NCBI GenBank assembly: GCA_014529385.2
Contig: CM043964.1
Location: 138,346,529 to 138,410,528, forward strand
Direction: 5' to 3'
Origin: Adiantum capillus-veneris
Taxonomy: Eukaryota; Streptophyta; Polypodiopsida; Polypodiales; Pteridaceae
Length of the DNA: 64,000 nt
Position numbers and translations under genes: made by a program
The notes under the pieces: generated by a model
What the model was told of the DNA's origin: nothing
Seen by the model: only the letters and a program-made list of their open reading frames with translations
Databases searched by the model: none
Shown here: positions 1 to 12,331 of the stretch, in pieces
Layout: the number at the start of each line of letters is the position of its first letter
How positions within the stretch are numbered: the first letter of the stretch is position 1

Positions 1-2096
1 TCCTCCAATTGGATCGCATTGGTGGTGACTGCTTTCCAAGTGGTGATTCCTCTAATGACTAGGCCATTGTAGATATCCTCATTTAGTAGTCTCCTAATGA
101 ATCTATCAAACACTTGGTTATTATTAAAGTGCTCATTTGGATCATAACAAGAATTCAAATGCTTCAAGCGACTAATAAAGTCTCTCACGGACTCTCCTTC
201 CTCTCGTTGGGCTTTTTGAAGCTAAGATGCTACACCCCAAAGTACTCTTTCTCGTATGTACTCTTTCAAGAACGATCTCCTAAGAGTAGGGTAAATTGTT
301 TTTTCTTCAACCCTTAGGGTTCTATACCAATCCCCAGCCTGTCCACTCAAGGTCAGGCTTAAAGCATTACTCTTATGCAGGTCATTGTGTTCTCCTAGGG
401 AATCGCATATATCAAATACTTTGATATGCTTCCTCACATCCCCGTCTCCACTAAATTTTTGTGTGAGATTGGCTATTTGTACTACCTTACCTCTAGGCTC
501 TCTATCATGCGTGTTATGCATATTCTTAGCAGTAGATCAATTGATAGCTTGAGCAAATGTTGCCAAGTCGCCCAAGTGAGCAGGCATATTGGGGACATGT
601 TCTTTTGGGACTGCATGTGGAATGGGGGTTGGCATTGGGTTTGACGTATAGGAAGCCCTTGGATTCCAAGTTGGGTAGAATGTTGTGCCATGTGGTGGCC
701 CAAAATTCATATGTGTGGCCCTAGGCATAGCAGACGTGGGATGTGACATGCTAATGCTAGTTGATATGGTCTCATTGAAATAGGGGTTTGGATGTTGTGT
801 TCGTGGAGCATAATTTGTTGAAACAATGGGAGGGGTAGAAGCTACATGAGCATGAGGACCCATAGGTACGTATGACTGATACACACTTGTAGGTACTGTT
901 GTAGGCATTGGGCCACCATGTAATAGCGCTTTACTAATAAATGAGGTCCATGGCGTGTTTTTTGGCATGCCCATCACTGAGGTAGGCATGGTAGCCGTTG
1001 TATTATCAAGAGGAAGATGAACTAAACTTGGAAAGGTAAAGCTATCACTTGTGGGCTCAGATTGTACTGAGACCCCTGCCAAAACAACATATGGAGGATC
1101 CATCGGGCTTACCTAGGGAGTCTCCATTTAAGATAAAGCTAGTTGCTTAGCCTTCCCTATATCCAAGAATCTCATGAGACCCATTGAAGGCATGTGGATC
1201 CCTTTGTTCTACCGCTCCAGCTCTATAACCCTATGGATGACATCACAAACTCTTTGTTGTTGCTCCTCTACAATAGTAGCACCCGATGTGGATTGTAAGA
1301 CATCTAACCAACCCATATGATAGGTGTGACCTTTGTATAGGTTGGTTAAAGTCTCCGTTCGTAGTTCATACTCCCAGTTTTCATTTAGAAACGTTCCATC
1401 TAGGATTCATGTGCTAGGGGTGTCCTTTGAACTGATTGCAATGTGGCTTTCAATGGGTTGACCCTTAGTGGTTGCTAAGTCAGGAGCACTTGATTGCTCG
1501 GCTAGCATGGATATTGACATAGGGGCATTTGCCTTTAGATCTCTCTATTTCTCTACCTTGTGTAGGCTCTCAATTTTCTTTTCACTAGCTACAATGATAT
1601 ATTACTCAACCTCTTGCACTTCGACAAGGCTTCTATCAACAGGTAATATAACCTCGGAGGGGAATAGCTCTAAAGAGTCAAGGGGTGCAGTGAATGGAGT
1701 ATTCACATGCACACTGTCCAGGAGCATGGTATCTACATTGGTCATGAATGGTGAATTTACTTCCCCATCCCCTTCATTTACATCGCTAGCTCCATGTTCG
1801 GAGCGAGTGTCTCTACTCAAAGTCTCTTTCAAGCGGCTAAACATGCTCGGCCCGGATCGTGGACCCATGGCATGCATATCATGGCTTGAACTATTGGGAT
1901 TGGACATCAGGTAACCTTCCATGACATTGTAGCTAGAGGAAGAGTCACTTAATGCAATATGTGGGTCCTGAGTGGTACTACCTTGGGTTTTTGCTAAGGG
2001 CCAAGAGCCTAAGGTGGAGGAATAATGGGTGCCCGCGTAAACGGACACCCTCTCTATATAATCATCCTCTAGAACATGACCAGAGCGTAGGTGCAT
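1..2096 (-). pseudogene. Ty3/gypsy gag region (decayed, runs off the window)
   Basis: Gag of an LTR retrotransposon, the structural protein of the cytoplasmic particle. Reading leftward it opens with MHLRSGHVLEDD at 2096, close to the (R)TRSG start common in plant Ty3 gags. A low-complexity Pro/Ser/Thr/Met-rich stretch follows (1103-537). The retrotransposon gag core is at 521-222, with FSGDGDVRKHIKVFD, a SGQAGDWYRTL block and FLKEYIRERV. After a frameshift near 220 the frame continues to the window start with GESVRDFISRLKHLNS. Several in-frame stops (for example after 1602 and near 537) show it is broken. Protease and pol must lie to the left of the window. The family assignment rests on the gag core only. 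Confidence 0.72.
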
Positions 2097-2926
2097 GTGA
2101 CCTCAACACTCTAGAAGTGTTGGTGAGTGCCCGTGAAGGCCACTCACCTAGTTTTTTGGGTGTCTGCAACCCACCAACTTTACTCTCAATTTTTTTGTTT
2201 TTATGGTCCTTTTTTCTAACCAACCCACGAAATATGGCATGTGATAGCTCAAAACAAGTGTCTTGATTGGAGAGATGTGTCGTGCTTTACAACTCTCGAT
2301 TTGGTTGCTTAAAGCGCTCGAAATCCTAAAAACAGTCTTTTCCTAGTCGAAAAGAAGGCTAAAATTAGTAAGTTCAAGGGCTAAGTGTGAATGGAATGGT
2401 GGAGGACTTGAAGGACTTGTCCCGCATGCCCTCTCCTCACTTAAGGTGGTAGTCTTTATAAATATAGAAGTGTCTATACTATATCATAAGTTTTTTTTTT
2501 ACTTTCTGAAAAAAAACTTTTTTGTGGGTAATGTTGCACGTGGGCCTTGAGCTCATGCGCACACAGCTGCCCCTAGAAACTCTGTCTAACCTGCCTACAA
2601 CTAACAATACTAATTAACACTATTTAGCACTGCATACACACTACCTAACACAACAAACTGCACACTCACAGAATCTTCAACATGCTCATTGTCTACTGCT
2701 GCACATTACAGAACTACACTAACTAACAAACATGTTGCACATTACAGAACTTAGCAAATCTAATAAAACATGTACATTGCAGCACTTAATAGAGCTAACA
2801 AATCGTGCTAAAACTTATACATTGCAGCCACTAACATATCTAACACAACTCAAAAAACAAAAAATGACAGAAGTGAATAGCTTCATGAGGTAGCAGTGAG
2901 TGCTCCTCAAGCTTAGTGCAAGGCAA
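2097..2926 (-). other. untranslated leader of the gag element, no gene seen
   Basis: This stretch lies between the gag start and the putative primer binding site, so it is most simply the 5' leader of the minus-strand Ty3 element. It is A/T-rich, carries short homopolymers around 2490-2525, and shows no credible ORF on either strand. Confidence 0.4.
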
Positions 2927-2944
2927 TCCCCGGCAGCTGCACCA
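2927..2944 (-). other. putative primer binding site (tRNA-Asp-like) and LTR edge
   Basis: On the minus strand this reads TGGTGCAGCTGCCGGGGA. It resembles the plant tRNA-Asp type site (TGGCGCCGTTGCCGGGGA), with three differences. The minus-strand sequence just upstream ends in GCGCACA at 2949, the CA expected at the 3' end of a 5' LTR. The LTR would extend right from 2949, but I could not find its other end. Confidence 0.45.
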
Positions 2945-3161
2945 AAAATGTGCGCTTTACCGCACGTGTCAAAGGTTGGGAACTTACCAAACACTATGTG
3001 CAAGCCATGAATGGCTGCAAGTACACAACTAGGCTATCCTAGCAAGCTCAAAGGGGCAATTGTGTGTCACTCACCGCTCAATGCTTTCCGTTGTGAAGGA
3101 TCATGTGCCACAAAGAAGGAGCCACCCCTACCATCATGCTCAACTACCTCCCCATTGCAAT

Positions 3162-3162
<1 letters not shown>

Positions 3163-3210
<48 letters not shown>
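3163..3210. repeat. (CT)n microsatellite
   Basis: Uninterrupted CT dinucleotide run of about 24 units. The Ser-Leu ORF through it is not a gene. Confidence 0.95.
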
Positions 3211-3215
<5 letters not shown>

Positions 3216-3398
3216 GGTATGGAGATGATGTAGCAAATTATGGGAGTCACAACCCAACGGCATATTAGATTCCAGGTGATTGTTCTAGAACACGGACCCT
3301 ACCAAAGGCAACTTTTAGAAGAGGAAATGGCACATGCCTGGCCAGATGATAATCTTAGATTATTGGCACCTCTAATCTTGAAAATCCTTCTTCATCAT

Positions 3399-3818
3399 GC
3401 AACTACATGTGAATTTTGGCAAGGTGTGAGTGAGTTTCTTCTTAAGTTTGGCAACCACAAGCACATATTTAACCTCCCCATTGTAACCATGCCATATGCT
3501 AGCGAGGAAGCATTACTTCCTTTACCACCTACTTTAGAGGATGGATTTCTTACAGTAGTGCTATCACTACGTTTTGAGGAGATTGATTCCATCTTTCCAA
3601 CTTACCAAAAAGATTGAGGAGGTTACTCCACATCCATTAGAAAGATGGCATCACTCTCACCAAAACGCAATGATAGCCATGTAAGAAAGACATCCTCTAA
3701 ACTAGGTGGCAGAGGAAGTATTGCTTCCTCGCTAACATATGGCATGGTTATAGTGGGGAGGTTAAATATGTGTTTGTGATTGCCAAACTAAGAAAAATTC
3801 ACATGTAGTTGTGTGAGG
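3399..3818. repeat. fold-back (imperfect inverted repeat)
   Basis: The arms at about 3399-3550 and 3684-3818 are reverse complements of one another with scattered mismatches and one deletion of about 20 bases in the right arm. They are separated by about 135 bp. A 125-codon ORF (3240-3617, plus) overlaps the left arm; it has no recognisable domain and its mirror exists in the right arm, so I treat it as a by-product. This could be a non-autonomous fold-back transposon or a small-RNA hairpin source; termini were not found. Confidence 0.7.
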
Positions 3819-4635
3819 AACAAGGGCTGCAAGATAAGAGGGACAGATGATGTATTGGGACAAGCAAGCATAGAGGAGGATCACTGTTGCATGTGTATAT
3901 AGATTAAAAACATCCTCCATGTATAGTTTTTCTCCACCATTTCTTGTGGAAAATTTCCATGCACATATGGCACTTAGTTTAAGAGAATATTGTATGGACA
4001 TTGAACTTTGAATTCCCCTCTTGTTAGATGTATGCTTTGAGGTTTATACATTGCCAAAGGTTCAAGCTTAAAGTTGATACTTTGTGAAACTTATGTATGT
4101 TTTTTTATGTCTATCGTATGTAAAATGTGTGCTTTTTGCTTTAATATCCTGTGCCTTTAAAAAAGGATCTTGATTAAATGTCAAAAAGATCAAAAAAAAT
4201 TGTTTTGATTGCAAAAGCTCAAATTCAGAAGCTCGCTAAAAAAACACACTCTATGTACTTGACTCTAGTAGACAAACATTATAAGCAACTGGATGCATTT
4301 ACTGTAGTTGAATTAAGCTTTTTTATTAGAAGGATGTGGCTTGTAAAGAGAATTAACTACACTATGTTCTGAAAATTCAAGAGATCATTGTGAATAGCCC
4401 TCCATTCATGTATAAAATCCAAAAATGAGATTTTCATGGAATTGGAGCCTTCAGTGGTTGGGTTTCTAAGATGGATAAGATGTATAGCTTTGTTGGTAGC
4501 TAAAATTGGAGGCATTGACTTTATTGAGTTTTTTGACAAGGTTAATGCATGGGTGGAATGCAAAATCGTAGCCGCTGAGTTGTTCTACAAGGTGAGTGCC
4601 TATGTGGAATGCAAAAAGAGTGTATACTCAGATAC

Positions 4636-4780
4636 ACACACACGTGTATACACACTCACACACACACACACCCATATACATATACATATACATATACACA
4701 TATATGTGTATATGTATACGTATATGGGTGTGTGTGTGTGTGTATATGTATACGTATATGGGTGTGTGTGTGTGTATATG
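4636..4780. repeat. compound AC/TA/GT microsatellite with local palindrome
   Basis: A run of ACACAC units passes through TATACA/TATATG steps into TGTGTG units, giving a nearly self-complementary stretch around 4690-4715. TATACG TATATGGG blocks recur at 4716 and 4750. ORFs across it are spurious. Confidence 0.85.
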
Positions 4781-4790
4781 TGTTGTTTTA

Positions 4791-6590
4791 AACTTAATAC
4801 ATATACAAAAAAACATAACGTTCAAAAAACACTTGGCTTTAGATAATTGGACAGAGATTTGTACAAAAATGACTCAGTCTTGAATTCATTTATGTATAAT
4901 ATAGTAAGAATGAGGCATCATTACAATGATCCTATACAAGAAACTATAGAGTTGTAGACATTATCTAGATTGAATCGGCAAGGTTCCGTAAAGTCATTAG
5001 TGGCAAAGCCAAAAAAACTCTTAAGTAAAGATAGAATTCTCACTTGCATCTATATAAACAAGACAACAGATTTGTCAGCTTTGAATACGTATTATAGGTG
5101 TCAAAGAACCTATCAGTTGTTATCCTTATCCTACTTTAAAAAAACATTAACTTAAACCTACTATCCATAAATAAATTCAGAGTATCAAATAGTGCAAACC
5201 GTCAGAGGGCCATTACCCCTTCTGAAGGAAGTGGTTAGATCCTAAAGACTTTCTTTTACATGATCAAAATTCCATCTCCCCTTTTGATTCAAGTGTCAAA
5301 TGAATTTTATTTAATGTTCTTTGTTACCACATTTCAATCTCAGAAGTGATTTGGAGTATGAAGTATCCAAATCAAACATATTATCCAAAAGAGATCTTTA
5401 CCAAGTATAAGTAGCCCTTTTTTTTTAATCCACAAAGGCATCAAAAGGTCTGCACCCCTTTTCCTGCAAGTGGCTTGTTGAAAAAAAAATCCACGTGAAG
5501 TACCCTAGTTAAGCTGTTACTTTAAGACCATTTATCAAATTTTATTCATTATATCCAACTTGTTAAGCCCATCAACATGATGAACCCAAGCGATTAATGA
5601 GTGATCAGGTACAATGGTTTTGAACTAGTAGTTAGCTCAAGTTCTACATATTGCTCAACAATGCAAGTATAAATGGTTCAAGAATCAATTCAAGCCCGAC
5701 AAAACCACACCACGTCATTGTTTCTACTAGATTTGTAAGTGTGAGAGCACTAGAAACTTTTCAATAGAAATCTATCATGTATTGCAGGTCACACCATCCC
5801 AAACTTATGGTATGGCATCAAACACAGCAATACATTCCATTATGGCAGGTGTTTCATGAATTCTTTGCCATGCAGAAGATACCACCACCAAATAAAGCAT
5901 TAATCAAGATACTCAGATAGTTTGAAAAAATCAACTTTCAATCATTTTTAGCAACCAAGATTTTAGCAGATGCATTGCATTTAAATTCGTTTGCAGATTC
6001 CCTTTAAACAATGGTAGTAGCTAGAAAGCCCAAACAGAACAGCAAAAATGAACCACACCACACAATAAAGGTTGAAAATTAGGTATTCCAAAACTTTTTT
6101 GCCAAGCAAAGATACCACCATCAAACAAAGCAATAGTCCCAAGATTCCTCTAACACGGTAGTCCAACATGGCAATCACTGGATTTAGAACTCCACTTTAA
6201 CTTTTAACATTAAATTATTACAATAGTTGTTATAGTCATCATCCAAGTAAGAGATAAAGAACAGAACCTATGAGGCAGCGAGCATCACCACCATCACCAT
6301 GTTGCAAGAGTTAAACCCTCAGAGAAGCTACCGCTACCCTCTCTTACTTTCAATAGATTTTATTGAAAATAAAACAAAAAGAAAGATGCTATGCTTGGCT
6401 ATGCTTTGGTCGTTATGTATGTCACATGTGGTGCCCTTACAAAAGCAAGTACAGGGCTTGATGAGCTTGTTGCTCGAAATGTTGTCTCTTTGAGCATGTC
6501 GATTGCGTGAGATTCCCAATATGGCTGTGGAGACTTTGAGTTTAACCAAATGCAAAGGGTTTCCCTTTCACCAAATGGAATCGTCTATTT
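4791..6590. other. noncoding stretch, nothing recognised
   Basis: A/T-rich DNA with only ORFs under 75 codons, none with a family motif. No RNA gene, terminal repeat or long direct repeat was seen by eye. Confidence 0.4.
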
Positions 6591-7720
6591 TCCACCACAA
6601 TGTGACCTTATGCAAGACCTTCACATGGGCAAGAGGATTTATGATGTCATTTTGTTGTTGTGGTATCAATCCCTCTCACCAAGAGTGAATCTGATCTTAT
6701 TTTGTAGAGAACTATTATGCATTAGAATTTTGAACAAGTCGGCACCCTCGTAGATGTTTGTGTTGGTGCCCTCATCGAGCTATTGTGGGTGAAGCCGCTG
6801 GACTCCATGGAGCCATAGCGTGTTGTTGTTTTTAGAGGTTCTTGGAGGCCGCTTACTAGTCTTTTGTGTAGGGCATCATCCCCTTTTATGTACGCCATTT
6901 GCGGAGTGCATTGATTAAGGATATGTCCAACAAGGATAGGGCCATGAAGCTTTAGGTTGTTTTCAACAGATGCCAAGAGATGGCATCTCTCCAAATGTAA
7001 TCACCTGTTATGCTAGACACTAATATGGGCAAAATAATTCACGATGATATTTTTAGTCAAGGGTTGTTCAAAAAAAACACCGTGATTCGAAATGCATTGG
7101 TTGACATCTATGCCAAATGCTTCAAAAAGCTCAAAAAAGTGCTTGACGATCTTCCTACCCAGAATGTCGTTTCTTTCAATGAATTGATTGCAGGACAGTC
7201 CCAACAAGGGAAGGTCCAAGAAGCTTTGGCATGTCTCCATCAGATACAAAGCGATCAAATACAAAATGAGGGCATTTCTCCAGATGCAATGACCTATTAT
7301 TGCATCTCAAAGGCATGTGGCCCTATGCAGAACTTCAATATGGGCAATGGTGATATTATTAGACAAGGGTTGTGTGCTTGGCATTGCCTTGATCAACATG
7401 TAGTCCAAATGTGGTGTGTTGGAGGAGCTTTGTGTCAACAATCTCGTTTCTTGGAACGCATTGATTGTGGGATATGTGCAACAAGGGCACGACAATAGAG
7501 CTCTGGTATGTTTTCAGCTGATGTGAAGTGAGGATACATCTCTCCAAATGCAATCACCTATGCTTGCATCTTGAAGGCATGTGGCAATCAAACAATGAGA
7601 TGAGCATAAGAACTCATGATGATATTGTTAGTCAAGGACTATCCAATTTATAGCTTCTTTGAATGCATTGATTGTTCTGGTCTATTTTCAATTGATGCAA
7701 ACTGAGGGCACTTCTAATCT
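6590..7720 (+). pseudogene. PPR protein relic (5' flank of the nested retrotransposon stack)
   Basis: Fragments of PLS-type PPR repeats in shifting frames. CDLMQDLHMGKRIYDVI occurs near 6600-6655, then a 162-codon open stretch (7010-7498) with MGKIIHDDIFSQGLFKK, NALVDIYAKC and QNVVSFNELIAG, then a further unit with GISPDAMTYYCISKACG. The remaining units to about 7720 are full of stops. Motif order matches the intact PPR gene at 58.15 kb, so this is a decayed paralogue. PPR proteins bind organellar RNA, but no function is expected here. The outer retrotransposon begins 50 bp downstream and PPR debris resumes immediately beyond its other end at 27420. Confidence 0.8.
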
Positions 7721-7770
7721 TACATAGGAACCCAATACAAGCAACGCTTATATTTTTAGACAAGCGATGT

Positions 7771-8851
7771 GTTCCTAATGAGCATAGAGAGAGTACTTAA
7801 TTTGAGAAAGCAACATAGCAATTTACACCTAGCTAATTTGGCATTGACAATACTTGAAAAGAGAGAGAAATAGAACAACTGACAACAGTTGAGGACCGGA
7901 TTTACATGGAGCCAGTCCCCCCTCCATAAAGGCTTTGTATTATAGCTTCTCCCATCAAAGGAGACTTTTGTACAATACAATCTTTGTGTTCCTTGACAAA
8001 ACTAGTTGGTACAATGAAGATGGAAGCTTCATGCACCAAATTATGCTTGAAAAACAAAATTAGTGTCCCTAGCCTCAGTCCCAAGACCTCATACACCTTC
8101 AAAAATGGTGAGAGCTAGCAGGGAATGAGGATAGATTGAAAGGAAGAATATGTATCTTATGAGAAATAGGTATTCTCCTCACATAATCACTCTAATAGCA
8201 TAGCTTAGCTTAGTAATTAGCATGGTAGAGGAGATGAGCATGCCTTGGCTCTTGGTTGGATTTGCATTCCATAGGCAAGAGTTGTTGGTGTAGGCCTCTA
8301 CTTCTCAATGCTTGGAGAAGGAGGTGGAGTTCTCTTGCACACATGAGTTGTGTGTGTGTGTGGCAATGTGTTACAGTAAAATGCAGCCCTCTCTCTCTTC
8401 TTGGTCGGCCCCTCTTGCTATTTGCTCATGCTGGCCTCTCATTGGCTCCTGTAAAGCTTAGCCAATCACAAATTAGAAGCATAATTGATAGCCTTTTGAC
8501 AAGTGTCCCCCTTTCCCCTTTTGTGAGAGCTTTAGGTAATTAAATAATTCAACAAAACTCTCATTGGACCTCTTACTCTTCTGGCCAATTGGAATCAGGC
8601 AAGTCATTGGGCTGCTAGATGCTCATTGGACACCTTGGTAGACTATTCAATAGTCTTCTAGCGAGCTTAATTTATATTGGTTCTTTTATCAAGCATTTTT
8701 AAAATTGATTAGACTAACTTTACTCTAGCCTAATTCTCATTGGTCCACCTCTATGGCCATCCAATAGGATTTGAGGGGAGCTTGGGGGCAACTGGCCTAG
8801 TAGCCTGACATGTGTCCAGTATTCCCGTTGTGTAAAGGAGGGGGAGCTTTG

Positions 8852-8921
<70 letters not shown>

Positions 8922-9293
8922 CTCTCCCATCCCCTACTAAAAGGGCTCGCCCCCTCCTTCCTAGGGACGTGGGAAGACTTTTTAGTCTTTCCATGACCAT
9001 CCAATTTTCCCTACTTTGGCCTTTGAACAATTGAATTAAAATAAGGAACCTTAGCATATGGAAGTCTTAATGGAGTTGAACCTTAGGTCTTTTAAGCCCC
9101 ATTGAAGCACATTGCTCTTTTGCAAATTGTCCCCCTTTGGATCCCTATTTTTCCTCCTTTGGATCCCTACAGAGACCGGTCTGGCAGCCTTACCAATATT
9201 CTAGCTTTTACTCCCCTTGTACTTCCCCTTATTAAATGATTAGTTTAACACGAGAAAGTCATTTGGGAGAATTAGATATTAGTTTTTATGACA
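7771..9293 (-). repeat. 3' LTR of the outer Ty3 element (end truncated)
   Basis: Collinear and very similar to 25873-27419, with long stretches identical by eye (for example the region around 8000-8110). It ends in TGACA at 9293, the reverse of the LTR start TGTCA. The purine-rich AAGAGAGAG next to it (about 9300-9312, minus strand) fits a polypurine tract. It carries a pure (TG)33 microsatellite at 8854-8919. About 73 bp corresponding to 25800-25872 are missing. Confidence 0.9.
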
Positions 9294-9748
9294 TTAGCTC
9301 TCTCTTGAAATCATAGTCATCCTAAACAATGAGGTAGAGAAGATAAACCCTAGTTATTAGTCCGTTTGCTAGCAGGTAGAGGATCCCTATATTATCGTAT
9401 GACACCATTCCAAAATGGATGACTAGTCCATTTGGTGCTTGAGAGCCTTAACTGCCACAAGCATGTCTACACTTTAGTCCATATCAATCTTCCATAGTAG
9501 AGTGACAAACTCTACTTGATGTTCAGGAGACGTCGACCCCACAAACATGATGCTAAGCATGCATACTTTTTAACATGTGCGCACAATAAAGAAAAAGAGA
9601 GTATTATAAGACAAAAACTTTGTTCATCTATACATATTTATGTTTGATTACTCTAGGGAATCATTGTAAGCATTGACAAGGTTTTGGTTATCCTTTAATT
9701 GTATGCCTTTCATTCATCTAGCATCTTCAAAAGGATAATTATTAAACT
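9294..9748 (-). other. 3' untranslated region of the outer Ty3 element
   Basis: Lies between the integrase stop codon (9749-9751, minus) and the 3' LTR. No ORF or other feature seen. Confidence 0.6.
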
Positions 9749-9907
9749 TTATAAGATATCGTCAAATAGTCTTACCACCTCGTAAAAACTGTCTTTGTGT
9801 TGCAGAATGGACTCGGGATGCAACAGCTCTTCTTGGTCCTTGATCTCCGATGGGTCTTCAATGATTTCTTCTTGAGGTGGCTCTCCTTTGTAAGGCTTTA
9901 GTAGGCT
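9749..9907 (-). pseudogene. C-terminal tail of the outer element's integrase
   Basis: The minus strand reads KPYKGEPPQEEIIEDP then ELLHPESIL and ends at a TAA at 9749-9751. The block KPYKGEPP followed by a PE.IL motif directly follows FHVSLL in plant Ty3 integrases and leads into a chromodomain-like tail. Here the tail stops early and lacks the usual LVKW block. The fragment begins exactly at the edge of the inner element, whose AGGCT target copy is 9903-9907. It is thus the 3' exile of the integrase at 19.1-20.3 kb. Confidence 0.85.
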
Positions 9908-10256
9908 TCGTAGGGGCTAACCACCCTAGCAGTAATTGAGTACAGGTACACAGTAAAACTGCATATTACACCACACTACTGCGTACAAGAATACTGAAGA
10001 ACACTATGAATAGAGAAAAGAAGGTATTGTATTACTCAATGTTCATCAACACATAAGCACTTTCAAACAGCACTGAGCACAGTATGACTGCATAACCCCC
10101 AATTGCCAGGCAGCATCAAGCACACAACTACTCGCCTAAAACTAACCCACTTAAAGCATCAACCATTGGTGTGAGAACACCCTTAAGGTCCAAAGGTCCC
10201 ATCCTTAGTTACAAACAAACGTAAATAGTCTGATACTAATGTATTAGGGCAGTAAC
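9908..10256 (-). repeat. 3' LTR of the inner Ty3 element
   Basis: Direct repeat of 18739-19105, sharing long blocks such as the region 10000-10075. Its outer end is slightly changed (CGTAGGGG in place of TGTTAGGG). The inner end reads TAACA at 10256, that is TGTTA on the element strand. Confidence 0.9.
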
Positions 10257-10560
10257 ACTTGGTACACCCGGTGGGCAATGTTTGCAAAACATTGTAAGAA
10301 CCCACAAAACCCTTGACAAAAATAAACTTTGAAAACCAAAATAAAGTCTTGCTTGAAATTACTGCTCCTGAACACCTGTATCTTCAGTTTGAGTTATTCC
10401 TCTTGACTGTGCATCCACATCATCTCCAGCTTCCACCAATGTAACCTCAGTAAGTGTATCTTCTGACATTACTTCAGCAAGTTTCATAAATGGGTCTTGA
10501 ATTTGCACTTGTGTCATCAGTGTCTGCAAGTCCGACTAAAACTGCTCCTTGAATTTCATC

Positions 10561-12331
10561 CTAAACTGTATCTTGAATTTCAACTTCAACTGTAGTCTGA
10601 ACTGCATCACCTGTTGCAGTATCCATTTGCACATCCATATGTACCTGTTGTTGAAACTGTGCATTCTGCTTGAACTCACCATACTGTCTCTGCAAGATCA
10701 AAATTTCCTCCTTTGTCTCCTCCTCTACAAAAGCTTGATAAGTTTTACTCACAACATCATACATTTTGATCTTGATCTGTTCCCACACCGCTTTCATATA
10801 TTCCATCACTTCATTTTTCATTTGTCTATATCCCCTGAGCTGACATACCAATCGTCTACATCTAGCTCTTCATCAGACATGTCTCTAACCTTTTTTTCAA
10901 CTTTCTTGCAAGCTGCAACCCTGCTTAACAACATCCTATTGCTACTTTCCAAGGTAGCATTGACAGTAGACATTTCAGCTAATTGTGATTGTAATACCTG
11001 AAACCACTCCTCCTTCCACTGAAAAATTTTGACTGATGTCTTTTCCCGGAATGATACCACCTATTTATAAGAGTCCAACTCCCGTTGCATGAGTTCTTGA
11101 CTCCTAGTCAATTCTTGAACCTTCTTGTCCAAAAGTTTTATTTTAGTCTGTGCCTTTTAGTCCTTTAAAGCTCCTTCTTTAATCTGTTTTAGTTCAGTAT
11201 GCAGACCATCGTTCTCTCTGCTCAAGAATGTAAGGTCTAGAGACTGCTGCTCAACATATTCCTTAACCAACTTTAGTGCAATTTGCACTTCATCCAATGA
11301 CACAGTAGAAAACTAAGCCTTAGAAATTGTAGGCCTCTCCATAATTGGATCCCCAAACACTATTACAGGTTCCTCCCCTACCAATTTGTCCTTTTAATTT
11401 TATGATCTTGAAACATGTTTTAGCAGTTGTAGACTTAACAGGTCTGTCAGTCAAATGCACTGCAATGTCAGTAAACAAGTCTCCAAACTCTTTGTCCATT
11501 TTATCCTTCAGTGCATTTAAAGTCTCCTGTTTTGAATAATCTGTAGATAAAAGATCTTGAACATATGCAGTCATTTGCAAAGACTTATGATCAAATTGCA
11601 GTTTTTGTTTTTTCTCCCTTCTCATTGTAAATCTTGCATCTTCAGTCATCTGTGCTGGAATTTGAGACTGCCTCCTCTGCAGAATACTTTTGTTATTGAC
11701 ATACTAAAAGATAGCAGCTAGATAAGGCCCAACTTTAGTAGTCCTGTCCTTCCTTCTTTGCTTTGTATAAATCTCAAACTTGATTCTGTCAAATAAAATA
11801 TTGGCCCATCCCATTTGTCTACCACGCCAACAAAATGCCATAATTTCCCCTACTAATGTATTATGACTTCACCAGTAAAAAGACTCTTTCTATAAACTAC
11901 CTCACCTGCTATAATTTGAATAAATTCTTCATGCCTTAAAATTGATAATAATGCCTTTCCTCCTGAGATTGACCAAAGGCCTTGGTCATATCCTTCTCGG
12001 TTGCCTTACTGACTTCATTGTCATCTGTAGTAGAAAGATCAAATACCTTGGCAACTAACTCTTCAATCAAATACTCTTGTTTGAAAACATGTCCATCATT
12101 TGTCTACAGGTGCTTCAGGCATACTGTAGCCATCTAATTATTTATCCAACTTACCCAAGGAAATCTTGAAAAATCAAGTAAGCCAATCCTGTTAAGCCAT
12201 GCATTATTTGCTTCAATATGCTCTAAATCATACCTGAAGTCGAGAAAAGTGTAATCAAAAAATAGCTCCTCCCTTGCAGGCTGTACCATGCAGGTAGGAG
12301 TAACCATTTCTGGCTCATCATCGGTACTCAA
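10561..12331 (-). pseudogene. accessory ORF(s) between integrase and 3' LTR, coiled-coil-rich
   Basis: Four open stretches in element orientation lie downstream of integrase: 12331-12134, 11649-11320, 11060-10818 and 10851-10561. They are acidic/Gln/Lys-rich, with heptad-like Leu/Val spacing (for example LQSQLAEMSTVNATLES followed by LLSRVAACKKVEKKVR), and frames in between (11100-11300) also read as coiled coil. They look like remnants of one protein of perhaps 500-600 residues. The place, after integrase and before the 3' LTR, is where Athila-type elements carry an env-like ORF; Tat-lineage relatives may carry unrelated ORFs there. I see no signal peptide or clear membrane helix, so env is not supported. 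Function unknown. Confidence 0.55.

Noticed and set aside
8720-9057. ORFs of Thr-His, Val-Cys, Ser-Leu or Arg-Glu repeats here and at 4600, 26850-27160, 34000-34450, 54350-55400 and 56100-57430
   Set aside because: They are translations of CA, TG, CT and GA microsatellites in all frames and have no independent coding evidence.
10561-12331. Envelope gene in the inner Ty3 element
   Set aside because: The position fits, but no signal peptide, membrane helix or fusion-type segment is visible. The ORFs look like coiled coil.
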